This document shows positions 41,020-50,493 of a stretch of DNA of 64,000 nucleotides, piece by piece. The notes under the pieces were generated by a model, which saw only the letters and a list, made by a program, of their open reading frames with translations, had not been told where the DNA came from and did not search any database. Location: contig NZ_CBDFIX010000002.1 in NCBI RefSeq assembly GCF_965248315.1, forward strand, positions 372,001-436,000, in the 5' to 3' direction. A program made the position numbers and the translations under genes. Each line of letters begins with the position of its first letter. Within the stretch, counting starts at the first letter, position 1. The stretch is from Ulvibacterium sp965248315. Lineage in GTDB: Bacteria; Bacteroidota; Bacteroidia; Flavobacteriales; Flavobacteriaceae.

Positions 41020-42528
41020 TTATGCTTCGGCCAGCATTTTCTCACCTGCTTCAATAGCCTCTTCAATGGTTCCCTTAAGGTTAAAGGCCGACTCCGGTAG
41101 ATGATCCAATTCACCATCCATAATCATATTAAAGCCTTTTATGGTATCTTTTATATCCACCAAAACCCCTGGTGTACCTGTAAACTGTTCTGCTACGTGG
41201 AACGGTTGTGACAAGAAACGCTGTACACGTCTTGCCCTGCCCACGGCCAGTTTATCTTCCTCGGAAAGTTCCTCCATTCCCAAAATAGCAATGATATCCT
41301 GAAGCTCCTTATAGCGCTGTAATAACTCCTTTACCCTTTGGGCACAAGCATAGTGCTCTTTTCCCAAAATTTCAGCGGTCAAAATCCTGGAGGTAGAGTC
41401 CAAAGGATCCACAGCTGGATAAATTCCCAATTCCGCAATCTTACGGGACAATACCGTTGTGGCGTCCAAGTGGGCAAATGTCGTGGCCGGAGCTGGATCT
41501 GTTAAGTCATCCGCTGGTACATAAACAGCTTGTACGGATGTAATGGAGCCTCTTTTTGTAGAGGTAATCCTTTCCTGCATGGCTCCCATCTCTGTGGCCA
41601 ACGTGGGCTGGTAACCTACTGCCGAGGGCATACGTCCCAATAGGGCGGAAACCTCGGAACCAGCTTGGGTAAATCGGAAAATATTGTCAACAAAGAAAAG
41701 TACATCCTTTCCTTGGCCTTCCCCTGCACCATCACGGAAATACTCGGCAATGGTCAACCCGGAAAGAGCAACACGGGCACGGGCTCCTGGAGGTTCGTTC
41801 ATTTGACCAAAAACAAAGGTAGCCTTAGACTCTTTCATTGCTTTTTTGTCTACCTTGGACAAATCCCATCCTCCTTCTTCCATGGAATGTAGAAAGTCAT
41901 CCCCATATTTTATAATGCCAGATTCCAACATTTCGCGAAGCAAATCGTTTCCTTCCCTGGTTCGTTCCCCGACCCCTGCAAAAACGGAAAGCCCGCCATG
42001 CCCTTTGGCTATATTATTGATCAATTCCTGAATCAGTACTGTTTTTCCGACTCCTGCACCACCGAATAATCCAATTTTACCTCCCTTGGCGTAGGGTTCA
42101 ATCAAATCGATTACCTTGATTCCAGTAAAAAGAACTTCAGTAGAAGTGGAAAGGTCTTCAAATTTGGGTGCTTCACGGTGAATGGGCAGACCGTTCTTTC
42201 CTTCCTTGGGCAAATCTCCTATACCATCTATCGCGTCCCCAATTACATTGAACAAACGCCCGTAAACATCTTCGCCTATGGGCATCTGAATGGCATTTCC
42301 CGTAGCAAGGACCTCGGTACCCCTACTCAATCCATCAGTAGAATCCATAGAAATGGATCTAACGGTATTTTCCCCGATATGAGATTGTACCTCCAAAACC
42401 AGTTTAGATCCGTCCTGGTTATCAATTTCCAAGGAATCGTAAATTTTGGGGAGATCTGATCCTGATTCAAATTCAACGTCCACTACTGGACCTATGATCT
42501 GGGAAACTTTACCTGTAATTTTTGACAT
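41020..42528 (-). CDS. atpD: F1 ATP synthase beta subunit
   Basis: The catalytic 502-residue subunit has Walker A in GLFGGAGVGKTVLIQELI, the GVGERTREGNDL catalytic Glu segment, Walker B in DVLFFVDNIFRF, ALLGRMPSAVGYQPTL and the adenine-contact region near LAVGRARRVQRFLSQPF. An insertion around residues 205-230 (DDFLHSMEEGGWDLSKVDKKAMKES) is typical of Bacteroidota beta subunits. In this group atpD and atpC form a unit separate from the main atp operon. Its promoter is probably the -7 element at 42591. Confidence 0.98.
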   Translation of the reverse strand: MSKITGKVSQIIGPVVDVEFESGSDLPKIYDSLEIDNQDGSKLVLEVQSHIGENTVRSISMDSTDGLSRGTEVLATGNAIQMPIGEDVYGRLFNVIGDAIDGIGDLPKEGKNGLPIHREAPKFEDLSTSTEVLFTGIKVIDLIEPYAKGGKIGLFGGAGVGKTVLIQELINNIAKGHGGLSVFAGVGERTREGNDLLREMLESGIIKYGDDFLHSMEEGGWDLSKVDKKAMKESKATFVFGQMNEPPGARARVALSGLTIAEYFRDGAGEGQGKDVLFFVDNIFRFTQAGSEVSALLGRMPSAVGYQPTLATEMGAMQERITSTKRGSITSVQAVYVPADDLTDPAPATTFAHLDATTVLSRKIAELGIYPAVDPLDSTSRILTAEILGKEHYACAQRVKELLQRYKELQDIIAILGMEELSEEDKLAVGRARRVQRFLSQPFHVAEQFTGTPGVLVDIKDTIKGFNMIMDGELDHLPESAFNLKGTIEEAIEAGEKMLAEA

Positions 42529-42590
42529 TACTTTTATGTTTATGCATTAGGGTTAAAGATGGCTGTACAGGGCCTATGTTTTTCAGGCTG

Positions 42591-42598
42591 CAAAGATA
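42591..42598 (-). promoter_or_regulatory. -7 element TATCTTTG upstream of atpD
   Basis: On the minus strand TATCTTTG is an exact TAnnTTTG, 63 bp before the atpD ATG. A -33 TTG is not obvious. Confidence 0.5.
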
Positions 42599-42647
42599 TG
42601 GTATTCCGTTTTTAATTGAAAACTTCTTCTTATTCTTTTTTAATCAA

Positions 42648-42675
42648 AAAAAGGGCGTCCGCAGACACCCTTTTT
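42648..42675 (-). terminator. terminator of the TonB receptor gene upstream of atpD
   Basis: AAAAAGGG-GTC and GAC-CCCTTTTT pair with one mismatch around CGCA. On the minus strand a T-run follows. It separates the receptor transcript from atpD. Confidence 0.8.
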
Positions 42676-42697
42676 ATACCTTATATTTTATTCTATA

Positions 42698-45457
42698 TTA
42701 TGGGTTAATAGTCCAAGAAAGGTAATAGATAGATCCAACGAGCCCTGTTCCCACAGCAGTGAAATATTCGTTCGCCAAGAGGTTGGAACCGCCAATTTTG
42801 AAAACCGATTTTATTTTTGGTATTGAATAATTGATTTGGGCATCCAAAACGGTATATGCAGGTACATCCCCATCCGCAAAGGAAGCCTGCCAGAAAAAGG
42901 CATCGCTCCATCTATAATTTACATTGAATCCAAAATTTTTGAACAACTCCTCGTTTCCAAAAGAAGCCTTTACTTTATGTTTGGGCGTATTAAAGCCAGG
43001 TCTAAAGTCCGGGTCGGAAGCTTCGTCAAAATCAAAATCCGCAAAAGTGTAATTCACTCCCAAATCAAAATCGCCGAGAATTCTCGTATTCACCCCTACA
43101 GTAGCACCATATGAGTTTACATCTGCCGTGGAATTGGTATAGGCCTGAAATTCCTGACTATCGCCATTTCTTATTTCGGCTGCGGCCGCTTGCAAGTTGG
43201 TTTCGTCCTTGGAGAACGTCACAATTACCCTTTCGGTGGCTATGAAATCCTGAAATGTATTGTAATACCCGCTTAAATCAATGGTGAATTTTCCGATCTG
43301 CCCGCGATACCCTAATTCGAAGGCGGAAATTTGTTCTGGCGTTATGGGATCAGGATTACCTGCTTCCAATAATGAGGTATCGGTAAAATTAGAAGCTCTA
43401 AAGGCATTTACAGAGGTTTTTGAAAAAGAGTTTTCATAGGTGTCCCTAGGCACAAAAACTCCAGTATTTCCTGTATTGCTATTGGCTACAGAAAATGTAC
43501 GTTTTTCCAAATTGTCCGGTGCCGAACCTACTAAGATTACATTCCCTAAATTCAACCCAATAAACAAGTCCTGGGTGGTGGGGTTCCGAAAGCCAGTTTG
43601 AAAGGAGGCTCGGAAGTTATGGTTTCTTTTGGATCCGGCGGTATAGGCCAATGAGGCTCTTGGGGACAGGAAACCATCAAAAAATTCATTCTTGTCATAT
43701 CGTATAGAGCCGGTGAACTTTAGTCTTTCGTCCAAAAATTGTTTTTGAATCTGCGTGTATAATCCAAATTCCTGATATGGTATGGAACCATCCAAATCCG
43801 TAAAGATCGTTCCTTGCGAATTGAGTACATACTCCCGAAAAGAGCCGCCGATCTGAATATCGGCAAAATCCTTGGTCAAATGGCTAAAATTGTAATTGGC
43901 ATCTATATGGCTCAGCTTTGTATTATCTATAAACCGTGACCCAGTAGCCAGGTCCCCATCTGAAATTACAGCGTTGAATGCGCTTTGAAATTGGGGAGTT
44001 CCGGGAACCAATCTTCCGGTATCCGCAGCCTGTCTTGCAGCCGCATGGGCCGCTTCGTCATCTAAAAGCACCCCGGTCCCTACGCCTAATTTAGCCCCGG
44101 CAAATGCTGCCACATAGTCCCCGAACCACTGAGCATTGGACTTCCATCTATTATTGACATTTATTCCCGTAAAACGCATATCATAGGAATTGCCAGCATT
44201 TTCCGAGGTAATGTATCCTCTTACAAAAAAGTTGTTGTTCTTGAACTCTAACTTATGTTGTTGCAGTCTGAAGTCATCAATATAGTATCTACTAGCTCCA
44301 TGGAAAATCGTGGAACCGCGACCTATCCTACCATTATATATAATCTCAAAATCGTCTCCGAATGGCCTATAGTGCAGTGCACCATCAAACTTTACACTTT
44401 GGGCACCATAATCGGTCAAATCCTGTTCCGCATAACCGGTCCTGGAAACCACGGCCGAACCTAAGGTTCCGGATGGAAATCCCGTGGCGGCATCAAAATC
44501 AATGGGTGCCGCAACCTCATCACCAAAAACATTCAATCCGTTATACGCCGGGTTACTTCTGTTTGCCCCAGGAATACTTAAATCTTCTTCATTTACCGCA
44601 AACCAGTCCGTACCTTCTAAAATGGAGAAATTGGCCTTTACCGCAAATTTATCGTTAAATGCATGGGCAACCCTTACACCGACATCATAGTACGAATTGT
44701 TCCCAGCCGCTTCCTGAGCGGTCCATCCAGTTTTGCCATAAACGCTTATTCCTTGAAAATCAAAAGGACTCTTACTTCTCATGAACAGGATACCATTGAA
44801 GGCATTAGCCCCATATAATGCTGAAGAAGCTCCTGGTAATATCTCTACACTTTGCACATCCAACTCGTTCATTCCCACCAAATTTCCCAAAGCAAAATTC
44901 AACGCGGGGGAAGAATTGTCCATACCATCGACTAATTGTACAAACCTTGAATTATCCACTGCAGCAAAACCTCTAGTATTCAGGGATTGGAAAGTTAAGC
45001 TACTGGTATTGATATCCACACCTTTTAAATTTTCAAGTCCACCATAAAATGAGGCTGCCGAAGCATTTTTAATATCCTTTATTCCAAAACGCTCCACTGA
45101 TACGGGGGATTCGAAAATACGTTCCGGGGTTCTGGAAGCGGAGATGACCACCTCATCCAAAAAGGTCTGGGTCTCGGAAAGTACAATGGTCAACGTCTGG
45201 TTATTTTCCGTAATGTTTGTGGACTCATCGGAATATCCTAAGCTCGTAATTCTTAACTGAAAAGGGGGGATTTCCGATGTTTCCAAAGTAAAAAACCCAT
45301 CAAAATCCGTGACGGTGCCTATTGTCTTGTCAACAATAACCACATTGGCTCCAGGTATGGGTTGATCGTTCTCATCTACCACTTTTCCATTCACCGTTGT
45401 TTGTGAGAAACCAACCGTCACAAGCATCAGCATGGATAACAATAGTGTTGTTCTCAT
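42698..45457 (-). CDS. TonB-dependent receptor with carboxypeptidase-regulatory-like domain
   Basis: The 919-residue outer-membrane receptor has a signal peptide (cleavage about residue 19). A CarboxypepD_reg-like domain follows (about 21-100, TTVNGKVVDENDQPIPGANVVI), then a TonB-box-like stretch (TFLDEVVISASRTPE). The plug (about 110-235) contains FQSLNTRGFAAVDNSRFVQLVDGMD and LPGASSALYGANAFNGILFM. A long barrel carries the Asn-rich loops. It lacks a SusD neighbour. The plug resembles receptors for small organic ligands or nucleobase/amino-acid-like compounds, but no ligand can be assigned. It stands alone, with a terminator after it and a 199-bp gap before it. Confidence 0.93.
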   Translation of the reverse strand: MRTTLLLSMLMLVTVGFSQTTVNGKVVDENDQPIPGANVVIVDKTIGTVTDFDGFFTLETSEIPPFQLRITSLGYSDESTNITENNQTLTIVLSETQTFLDEVVISASRTPERIFESPVSVERFGIKDIKNASAASFYGGLENLKGVDINTSSLTFQSLNTRGFAAVDNSRFVQLVDGMDNSSPALNFALGNLVGMNELDVQSVEILPGASSALYGANAFNGILFMRSKSPFDFQGISVYGKTGWTAQEAAGNNSYYDVGVRVAHAFNDKFAVKANFSILEGTDWFAVNEEDLSIPGANRSNPAYNGLNVFGDEVAAPIDFDAATGFPSGTLGSAVVSRTGYAEQDLTDYGAQSVKFDGALHYRPFGDDFEIIYNGRIGRGSTIFHGASRYYIDDFRLQQHKLEFKNNNFFVRGYITSENAGNSYDMRFTGINVNNRWKSNAQWFGDYVAAFAGAKLGVGTGVLLDDEAAHAAARQAADTGRLVPGTPQFQSAFNAVISDGDLATGSRFIDNTKLSHIDANYNFSHLTKDFADIQIGGSFREYVLNSQGTIFTDLDGSIPYQEFGLYTQIQKQFLDERLKFTGSIRYDKNEFFDGFLSPRASLAYTAGSKRNHNFRASFQTGFRNPTTQDLFIGLNLGNVILVGSAPDNLEKRTFSVANSNTGNTGVFVPRDTYENSFSKTSVNAFRASNFTDTSLLEAGNPDPITPEQISAFELGYRGQIGKFTIDLSGYYNTFQDFIATERVIVTFSKDETNLQAAAAEIRNGDSQEFQAYTNSTADVNSYGATVGVNTRILGDFDLGVNYTFADFDFDEASDPDFRPGFNTPKHKVKASFGNEELFKNFGFNVNYRWSDAFFWQASFADGDVPAYTVLDAQINYSIPKIKSVFKIGGSNLLANEYFTAVGTGLVGSIYYLSWTINP

Positions 45458-45600
45458 GTTAACTTTGAGTTAAATTAGTTTGTAAGGCAAGATACAGATT
45501 TTTACAAAGGAACAATCATAAAATGGAAAAAATTATGCATGCATAGTATAATAATTATAAAAAAGGATTGGAAAAATTAGGTAATCAATAATTTGAAAAG

Positions 45601-45635
45601 AAAAAAGCCACGGAAGTTGTCCGTGGCCTTTTTTT
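45601..45635 (-). terminator. terminator of glmS
   Basis: GCCACGG and CCGTGGC pair perfectly around AAGTTGT. On the minus strand six T follow directly. It lies 22 bp after the glmS stop. Confidence 0.88.
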
Positions 45636-45656
45636 AGATATTCTTTTTTAAATCCA

Positions 45657-47504
45657 TCATTCAACAGTAACGGATTTCGCCAAATTACGTGGTTGATCTA
45701 CATTACAATCTCGCATGACGGCTATATGGTAGGACAAAAGTTGTAAGGGTATTGTAGTCAACAATGGTGTGAGGCTTTCTACGGTTTCCGGAATCTCTAC
45801 TACATGATCCGCCAATTCCGTAACCTGCTCATCGCCTTCAGTTACGACGGCGATAATCTTCCCCTTTCTTGATTTTATTTCTTGGATATTACTTACCACT
45901 TTTTCATAATGCCCCTTGTTCGTGGCAATCACAATTACAGGCATTTGCTCATCGATCAGGGCAATAGGACCGTGTTTCATTTCAGCGGCAGGATAGCCTT
46001 CTGCATGTATATAACTTATCTCCTTTAGCTTTAAAGCTCCTTCAAGAGCTACCGGAAAGTTATACCCTCTGCCTAGATAAAGGCAGTTACTGGAATCCTT
46101 GTAGACATCCGCTATAATTTCAATCAATGGATTGGATTCCAAGGCTATTTGTACTTTGGCAGGAATATTTTCCAATTCCGCCAAATACTCATGAAATTTT
46201 GATTCTGAAAATTCTCCTTTTTCCTTACCTAACTTAAGGGCCATTAAAGTTAGGATGGTAATTTGAGTGGTGAAAGCCTTGGTCGAGGCTACTCCTATTT
46301 CAGGTCCGGCATGAGTATAAGCTCCTGCATCGGTTTCCCTGGCAATGGACGACCCCACAACATTGCATACTCCAAAGACAAAAGCACCCTTTTCCTTGGC
46401 CAGCTTAATCGCTGCAAGGGTATCTGCCGTTTCACCGGATTGTGATATGGCAATGAGTACATCCTTATCCGTAATTACGGGATTGCGATATCGAAACTCC
46501 GATGCGTATTCCACCTCGACCGGCACTCTGGCCAAATCCTCAAAAATATACTCTGCCACCAAACCGGCATGCCAAGAAGTTCCGCAAGCAACAATTATTA
46601 TCCTATTGGCATTGACAAATTTTTCCAGATGTTGATCTATTCCTGCCATACGTATAATTCCCTGATCTGCAAGAAGTCTTCCTCTATAGGTATCTAAAAT
46701 AGCGTGAGGTTGTTCATAAATCTCCTTTAACATAAAATGGTCATAGCCCCCTTTTTCAATTTGCTCCAAGTTTAGTTGCAGCTCCAATATCTTAGGATAG
46801 GCAATGGCATCGTCCTCGATCTTACGTAATTTGATTTCCTTGCCCAATCGTACAATAGCCATCTCCTGATCTTCCAGATATACAGCATTATTGGTAAACT
46901 CTATAAAGGGAGAGGCATCCGAAGCAATAAAGAACTCATTATCGCCAATTCCTATAGCCAAAGGACTACCCAACTTGGCCACTACAATCTCATCCGGCTT
47001 TTGTTTGTCAAAAACCGCAATAGCATAAGCTCCTACCACCTGATTCAATGCAATTTGCACTGCCTGTCCCAGTTTAACGGCTTCGGTCTTTTTTACCTCT
47101 TCAATAAGATTAACTAAAACTTCGGTGTCCGTATCCGATTTAAAGGTGTAGCCCCTTTTGGTCAATTCCTTTTTAATGGATTCGTAATTCTCGATTATCC
47201 CGTTGTGGATGATTACCAAATCCCCTGAGTTGGAATAGTGGGGGTGGGAATTTACATCATTGGGGACCCCATGAGTAGCCCACCGAGTATGCCCTACACC
47301 TAGGTGACCAGCCAAGGAAATAGTATTTTTTGCCTTATTTTTAAGGTCTTCGACCTTACCCTTGGTTTTAGAAAGATTTATGGAAGTGCCGTCATACAAA
47401 GCAATGCCCGCACTATCATATCCTCTATATTCCAAACGTTGCAAACCCTTTACAATAATGGGATATGCGTCCCGGTGTCCTATATAACCAACTATTCCAC
47501 ACAT
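45657..47504 (-). CDS. glmS: glutamine-fructose-6-phosphate aminotransferase (isomerizing)
   Basis: GlmS makes glucosamine-6-phosphate, the entry to cell-wall and lipid A amino sugars. The 615-residue cytoplasmic enzyme has a glutaminase domain with Cys2 exposed after Met removal (MCGIVGYIGH), GHTRWATHG and the WATHGVPNDVNSHPH stretch. Two SIS domains follow (about 290-430 and 465-600), with IVACGTSWHAGLVAEY, ISQSGETADTLAAI and YLGRGYNFPVALEGALKLKE. It ends LAKSVTVE, the usual catalytic tail. I saw no glmS ribozyme upstream. A -7 element TAGATTTG is at 47545-47552. Confidence 0.98.
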   Translation of the reverse strand: MCGIVGYIGHRDAYPIIVKGLQRLEYRGYDSAGIALYDGTSINLSKTKGKVEDLKNKAKNTISLAGHLGVGHTRWATHGVPNDVNSHPHYSNSGDLVIIHNGIIENYESIKKELTKRGYTFKSDTDTEVLVNLIEEVKKTEAVKLGQAVQIALNQVVGAYAIAVFDKQKPDEIVVAKLGSPLAIGIGDNEFFIASDASPFIEFTNNAVYLEDQEMAIVRLGKEIKLRKIEDDAIAYPKILELQLNLEQIEKGGYDHFMLKEIYEQPHAILDTYRGRLLADQGIIRMAGIDQHLEKFVNANRIIIVACGTSWHAGLVAEYIFEDLARVPVEVEYASEFRYRNPVITDKDVLIAISQSGETADTLAAIKLAKEKGAFVFGVCNVVGSSIARETDAGAYTHAGPEIGVASTKAFTTQITILTLMALKLGKEKGEFSESKFHEYLAELENIPAKVQIALESNPLIEIIADVYKDSSNCLYLGRGYNFPVALEGALKLKEISYIHAEGYPAAEMKHGPIALIDEQMPVIVIATNKGHYEKVVSNIQEIKSRKGKIIAVVTEGDEQVTELADHVVEIPETVESLTPLLTTIPLQLLSYHIAVMRDCNVDQPRNLAKSVTVE

Positions 47505-47544
47505 AATAAAAAAGGTATTTAATAAGATTATTTTGAGTATGGGG

Positions 47545-47552
47545 CAAATCTA
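47545..47552 (-). promoter_or_regulatory. -7 element TAGATTTG upstream of glmS
   Basis: On the minus strand TAGATTTG fits TAnnTTTG, 40 bp before the glmS ATG. A matching -33 TTG is not visible. Confidence 0.4.
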
Positions 47553-47677
47553 ATGCTACATCATTAAACATTACCACTTTTTGGATATAAAACGTATAAT
47601 CTCTTTATGTGGTATGAAACGAAAGAAAATATTGCTCGCTTAAAATAGAATTATGGTATTGTGGTAAGTCATTGATA

Positions 47678-49573
47678 TTAATCGGTTTCCGTATAGAAAA
47701 TCTCAAGTTTCAATTTCTTGTCTTCATCGCCAGGGCCAACTGCGCTGCCAAAAAGGACTGTCCCCAATGGGCTTAATGTGGATGCAAATGGAAGATCTCT
47801 TTCTTCATTGGTCAACATTGCGTTTCTTGTTGCACTGGATCTAATATCCGAGGTTATGGCAAGTGCCAAGGTTGCATTGGTAGAATCCCGGAGCACTAGA
47901 TCATTGATGTAGTCGGTAATTTTTAATTTATATCTGGATCCTTTATTGTTCGATTCCACGACCAACCTTCCATCATAACTCTCGTTCACAGCTGCCACCA
48001 ATATCTGTCCTGTCCTGGAATCTACAAGCCTCTGTGCGCCTGACAAATATACGGGAACATTGGTCTCGGCATTGTATAAGTATAACCGTGGGGGTTCTGT
48101 TGCCTCTCCTGCCGCATCCAAAGTTTGTCGATCCACATAAAAAACAAGACTAGCCTCGTTTATTATCCAATTATTAGCCTTTATTTGGTTTAAGATTTCT
48201 TCCCCATTTCCCTCTTCAAAAAGATTTATTTCAGTAAAAGATCCCGAACCTCCCTTTAAATAAATCCTAGAAGCATTTTCCTGAACATCCAAAGCATCTG
48301 TTATTTGAGGTGGAAAGGCTTCGTTAATAAATGTGTTGACCGCATTGCCATTTATTCCTCCTGTTGCCAACCGCGTAACCAAATCGATGGAGAAAGTACT
48401 TTCCCTTATTTCCCGAACATCGTCCGAAACATCATCTGTTGTTCCATTGATATCTATTGCTTCATATTCATATACGATGTCCAAGGAAACATTGGGGTCC
48501 GTAAGATCCAACAAAACCATAACATCATCCGAAACCGGGGTTATTGAAAAATGAAGGCCCCTTAAAAATTCATTGAAGTTAGGCTGACTCAACAATTCGG
48601 AACTTCCTTCCTTATCCAAAATATTCTCCTGAAAGAAATCAGGATCTAACGAAATTCTTATTCCCGGGTCTAAACGCTCAAATTGTTCGGATTCATCCAC
48701 ATCCTCCGTAGTTTCGTCGTCTTCCATAGGAATCAATATATGTTCATTGCTGACGGTTATCTCTCCATCGAAAATAACATCGGACACAAAAGAGGGTGAA
48801 AATCGCTGGGTAGAAAAGTATTCTTGAGATTCCTGAAAATTAGTGTTGGGATCTAAATCCCTCAAGAAAAAAGTAGACCGTTCTATCTTTAAATTAAAAG
48901 ATACTGGAGTTTCATTATCATATAGCTGACCATTGACATAAATACTGTCCAGCTCGAATCTTTTTGGAAACTGGTTGGCCAAGGTAGACGTATCTTCTCC
49001 ATCATTGATACTATCCCCATCTGTATCAACATTCAAAGGGTCCGTTCCATTGGCCCTTTCCTGATTGTCGTTAACGCCGTCTCCATCCGAGTCACTATTA
49101 GGGTCATCCGGATCGACATCAAACTCGTCGTCCACTCCATCCAAGTCCCGATCCCGCTGTTCATCCCCTGCCCTTAAATAAGGAATATATAGAATGACTT
49201 CCTTTACAGTTTCATTTTCAGGTATCTGTGTGGCGGATGAGCTATCTGGGTTATCCTCTGTCTCTTGGGTAAATATCCCAAAAGTAGGGTTTGTAGAAGG
49301 TAGTATTAGTTGAGAGGTTATACGCGCTTCGGTCTTTCCATAAACCGGGTCATTGAAAATGCCCAACTGATATAGGGGTAGTTTATTGGTCCGTGTCGCC
49401 ACTATCTTTTTGTTAAAAGCGAAGACATCATAAACGGCCTTATCCGTCGTAAAGGGCTCACCCCCAATAACGTCCGCACCTATAGTGGTCAAATCTTCTT
49501 CACAAGCAATGGAAACTAACACAAGTAAAGCCCCTGCAACGGCAGAAAATTTAAATCTTTTCAAAAAAGTCAT
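47678..49573 (-). CDS. DUF4270 lipoprotein with inserted thrombospondin type 3-like repeats
   Basis: The 631-residue protein has a lipoprotein signal (VSIAC, Cys24), so it is envelope-anchored. The DUF4270 body begins with EDLTTIGADVIGGEPFTTDKAVYDVFAFN and continues through the beta-rich segments to the end (DLPFASTLSPLGTVLFGSAV). Between about residues 141 and 195 there is an insertion of acidic repeats (DLDGVDDEFDVDPDD; DSDGDGVNDNQE; DTDGDSINDGED). This is the D-x-D-x-D-G-x-x-D pattern of thrombospondin type 3 calcium-binding repeats. Function is unknown. It follows the glycogen-synthase-like gene by six bases, so the two are co-transcribed. Confidence 0.87.
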   Translation of the reverse strand: MTFLKRFKFSAVAGALLVLVSIACEEDLTTIGADVIGGEPFTTDKAVYDVFAFNKKIVATRTNKLPLYQLGIFNDPVYGKTEARITSQLILPSTNPTFGIFTQETEDNPDSSSATQIPENETVKEVILYIPYLRAGDEQRDRDLDGVDDEFDVDPDDPNSDSDGDGVNDNQERANGTDPLNVDTDGDSINDGEDTSTLANQFPKRFELDSIYVNGQLYDNETPVSFNLKIERSTFFLRDLDPNTNFQESQEYFSTQRFSPSFVSDVIFDGEITVSNEHILIPMEDDETTEDVDESEQFERLDPGIRISLDPDFFQENILDKEGSSELLSQPNFNEFLRGLHFSITPVSDDVMVLLDLTDPNVSLDIVYEYEAIDINGTTDDVSDDVREIRESTFSIDLVTRLATGGINGNAVNTFINEAFPPQITDALDVQENASRIYLKGGSGSFTEINLFEEGNGEEILNQIKANNWIINEASLVFYVDRQTLDAAGEATEPPRLYLYNAETNVPVYLSGAQRLVDSRTGQILVAAVNESYDGRLVVESNNKGSRYKLKITDYINDLVLRDSTNATLALAITSDIRSSATRNAMLTNEERDLPFASTLSPLGTVLFGSAVGPGDEDKKLKLEIFYTETD

Positions 49574-49579
49574 TTAGGA

Positions 49580-50389
49580 TTACTTTAAAACTTGTGTGTT
49601 ATAAAAATTATCATATGCTTCTTCAAATTCTTGCAAGGAAACATAAGGTAACACGGGTTTTTGAAGGTTGGAAATGTGGTTCAACAAATCTTCTGGAATT
49701 TCTTCCGCGGCTAAAATAACGGCATCCGAATAATCTACCGCCACTTTTAACAAATTATTATAGTTGGGAGTTTCCAAAGCATTGATATTCTCTTCTGGTA
49801 CTCCATCAAAGGTAATTTTATTGATCATGCTCTCATCCAATTTACCTTCGAAACTTCTGCCATAGACAGATGTTACTATTTTACTATCCGCAAATAGAGG
49901 TTCATCGGCATAGTACTCCCTAAGATAAAGGGGCAACAAAGAAGCCATCCAACCATGAACATGGATAATGTCCGGGGACCAATTCAGTTTCTTAACGGTC
50001 TCCACCACCCCTTTGGCAAAGAATATAGCGCGTTGGTCATTGTCGGGAAAAAGATTGCCGTCCTCATCCGAAAAGGTGGATTTTCGCTTAAAATATTCGT
50101 CATTGTCAATAAAGTACACCTGAATCCTCTCCCTTGGAATGGAAGCCACCTTAATGATCAAAGGCATATCCATATCATTGATTACAAGGTTCATACCGGA
50201 CAAACGTATCACTTCGTGCAATTGGTGTCTACGCTCATTGATATTGCCGTACCTTGGCATGAAAATCCGTATTTGGCCACCTTTACTGTTGACCATCCTT
50301 GGCGCTTCGTAAGACATTAGGGAAACTTCGTTCTCTGGCAGGTAGGGGACTAATTCTGAAGATACGAACAATATCTTTTTACCATTCAT
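49580..50389 (-). CDS. shortened glycogen/starch synthase-like protein (GT5 N-terminal half only)
   Basis: The 269-residue protein resembles the N-terminal Rossmann half of GT5 glycogen synthases: KKILFVSSELVPYLPENEVSLMSYE, GGQIRIFMPRYGNINERRHQLHEVIR, and NWSPDIIHVHGWMASLLPLYLREYY. The C-terminal nucleotide-sugar-binding half is absent, and the K-x-G-G-L motif near the N-terminus is replaced (SYEAPRMVNSKGGQ). Catalysis of glucan synthesis is therefore doubtful. Short forms of this kind next to panC are common in Flavobacteriaceae, so it is not a fresh truncation. It is co-transcribed with the DUF4270 lipoprotein. Confidence 0.8.
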   Translation of the reverse strand: MNGKKILFVSSELVPYLPENEVSLMSYEAPRMVNSKGGQIRIFMPRYGNINERRHQLHEVIRLSGMNLVINDMDMPLIIKVASIPRERIQVYFIDNDEYFKRKSTFSDEDGNLFPDNDQRAIFFAKGVVETVKKLNWSPDIIHVHGWMASLLPLYLREYYADEPLFADSKIVTSVYGRSFEGKLDESMINKITFDGVPEENINALETPNYNNLLKVAVDYSDAVILAAEEIPEDLLNHISNLQKPVLPYVSLQEFEEAYDNFYNTQVLK

Positions 50390-50425
50390 AAAAGTTGTAT
50401 TTTATTTATCGGACAAGCGTGGCCG

Positions 50426-50433
50426 CAAAATTA
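50426..50433 (-). promoter_or_regulatory. -7 element TAATTTTG of the glycogen-synthase-like gene
   Basis: On the minus strand TAATTTTG fits TAnnTTTG, 37 bp before the ATG at 50389. It lies close to the divergent panC promoter. Confidence 0.4.
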
Positions 50434-50464
50434 CAAAAATTATGCAGATTAGCCGTAATTATAG

Positions 50465-50472
50465 TAAGTTTG
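50465..50472 (+). promoter_or_regulatory. -7 element TAAGTTTG of panC
   Basis: TAAGTTTG fits TAnnTTTG and ends 21 bp before ATG 50494. It supports that start over an in-frame ATG at 50395, which would lie upstream of the promoter. Confidence 0.5.
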
Positions 50473-50493
50473 CTGGCTTTTAGCACAAAGACG

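Noticed and set aside
42698..45457. SusC-type glycan importer
   Set aside because: No SusD-like gene follows this or any other receptor in the window, and the plugs are not SusC-like.
47505..47677. Possible glmS ribozyme upstream of glmS
   Set aside because: The gap is AT-rich without the conserved core; glmS ribozymes are not expected in this phylum.
50395..50493. Upstream in-frame ATG for panC
   Set aside because: The extra 33 residues are unlike any PanC, and the -7 element at 50465 lies downstream of that ATG.
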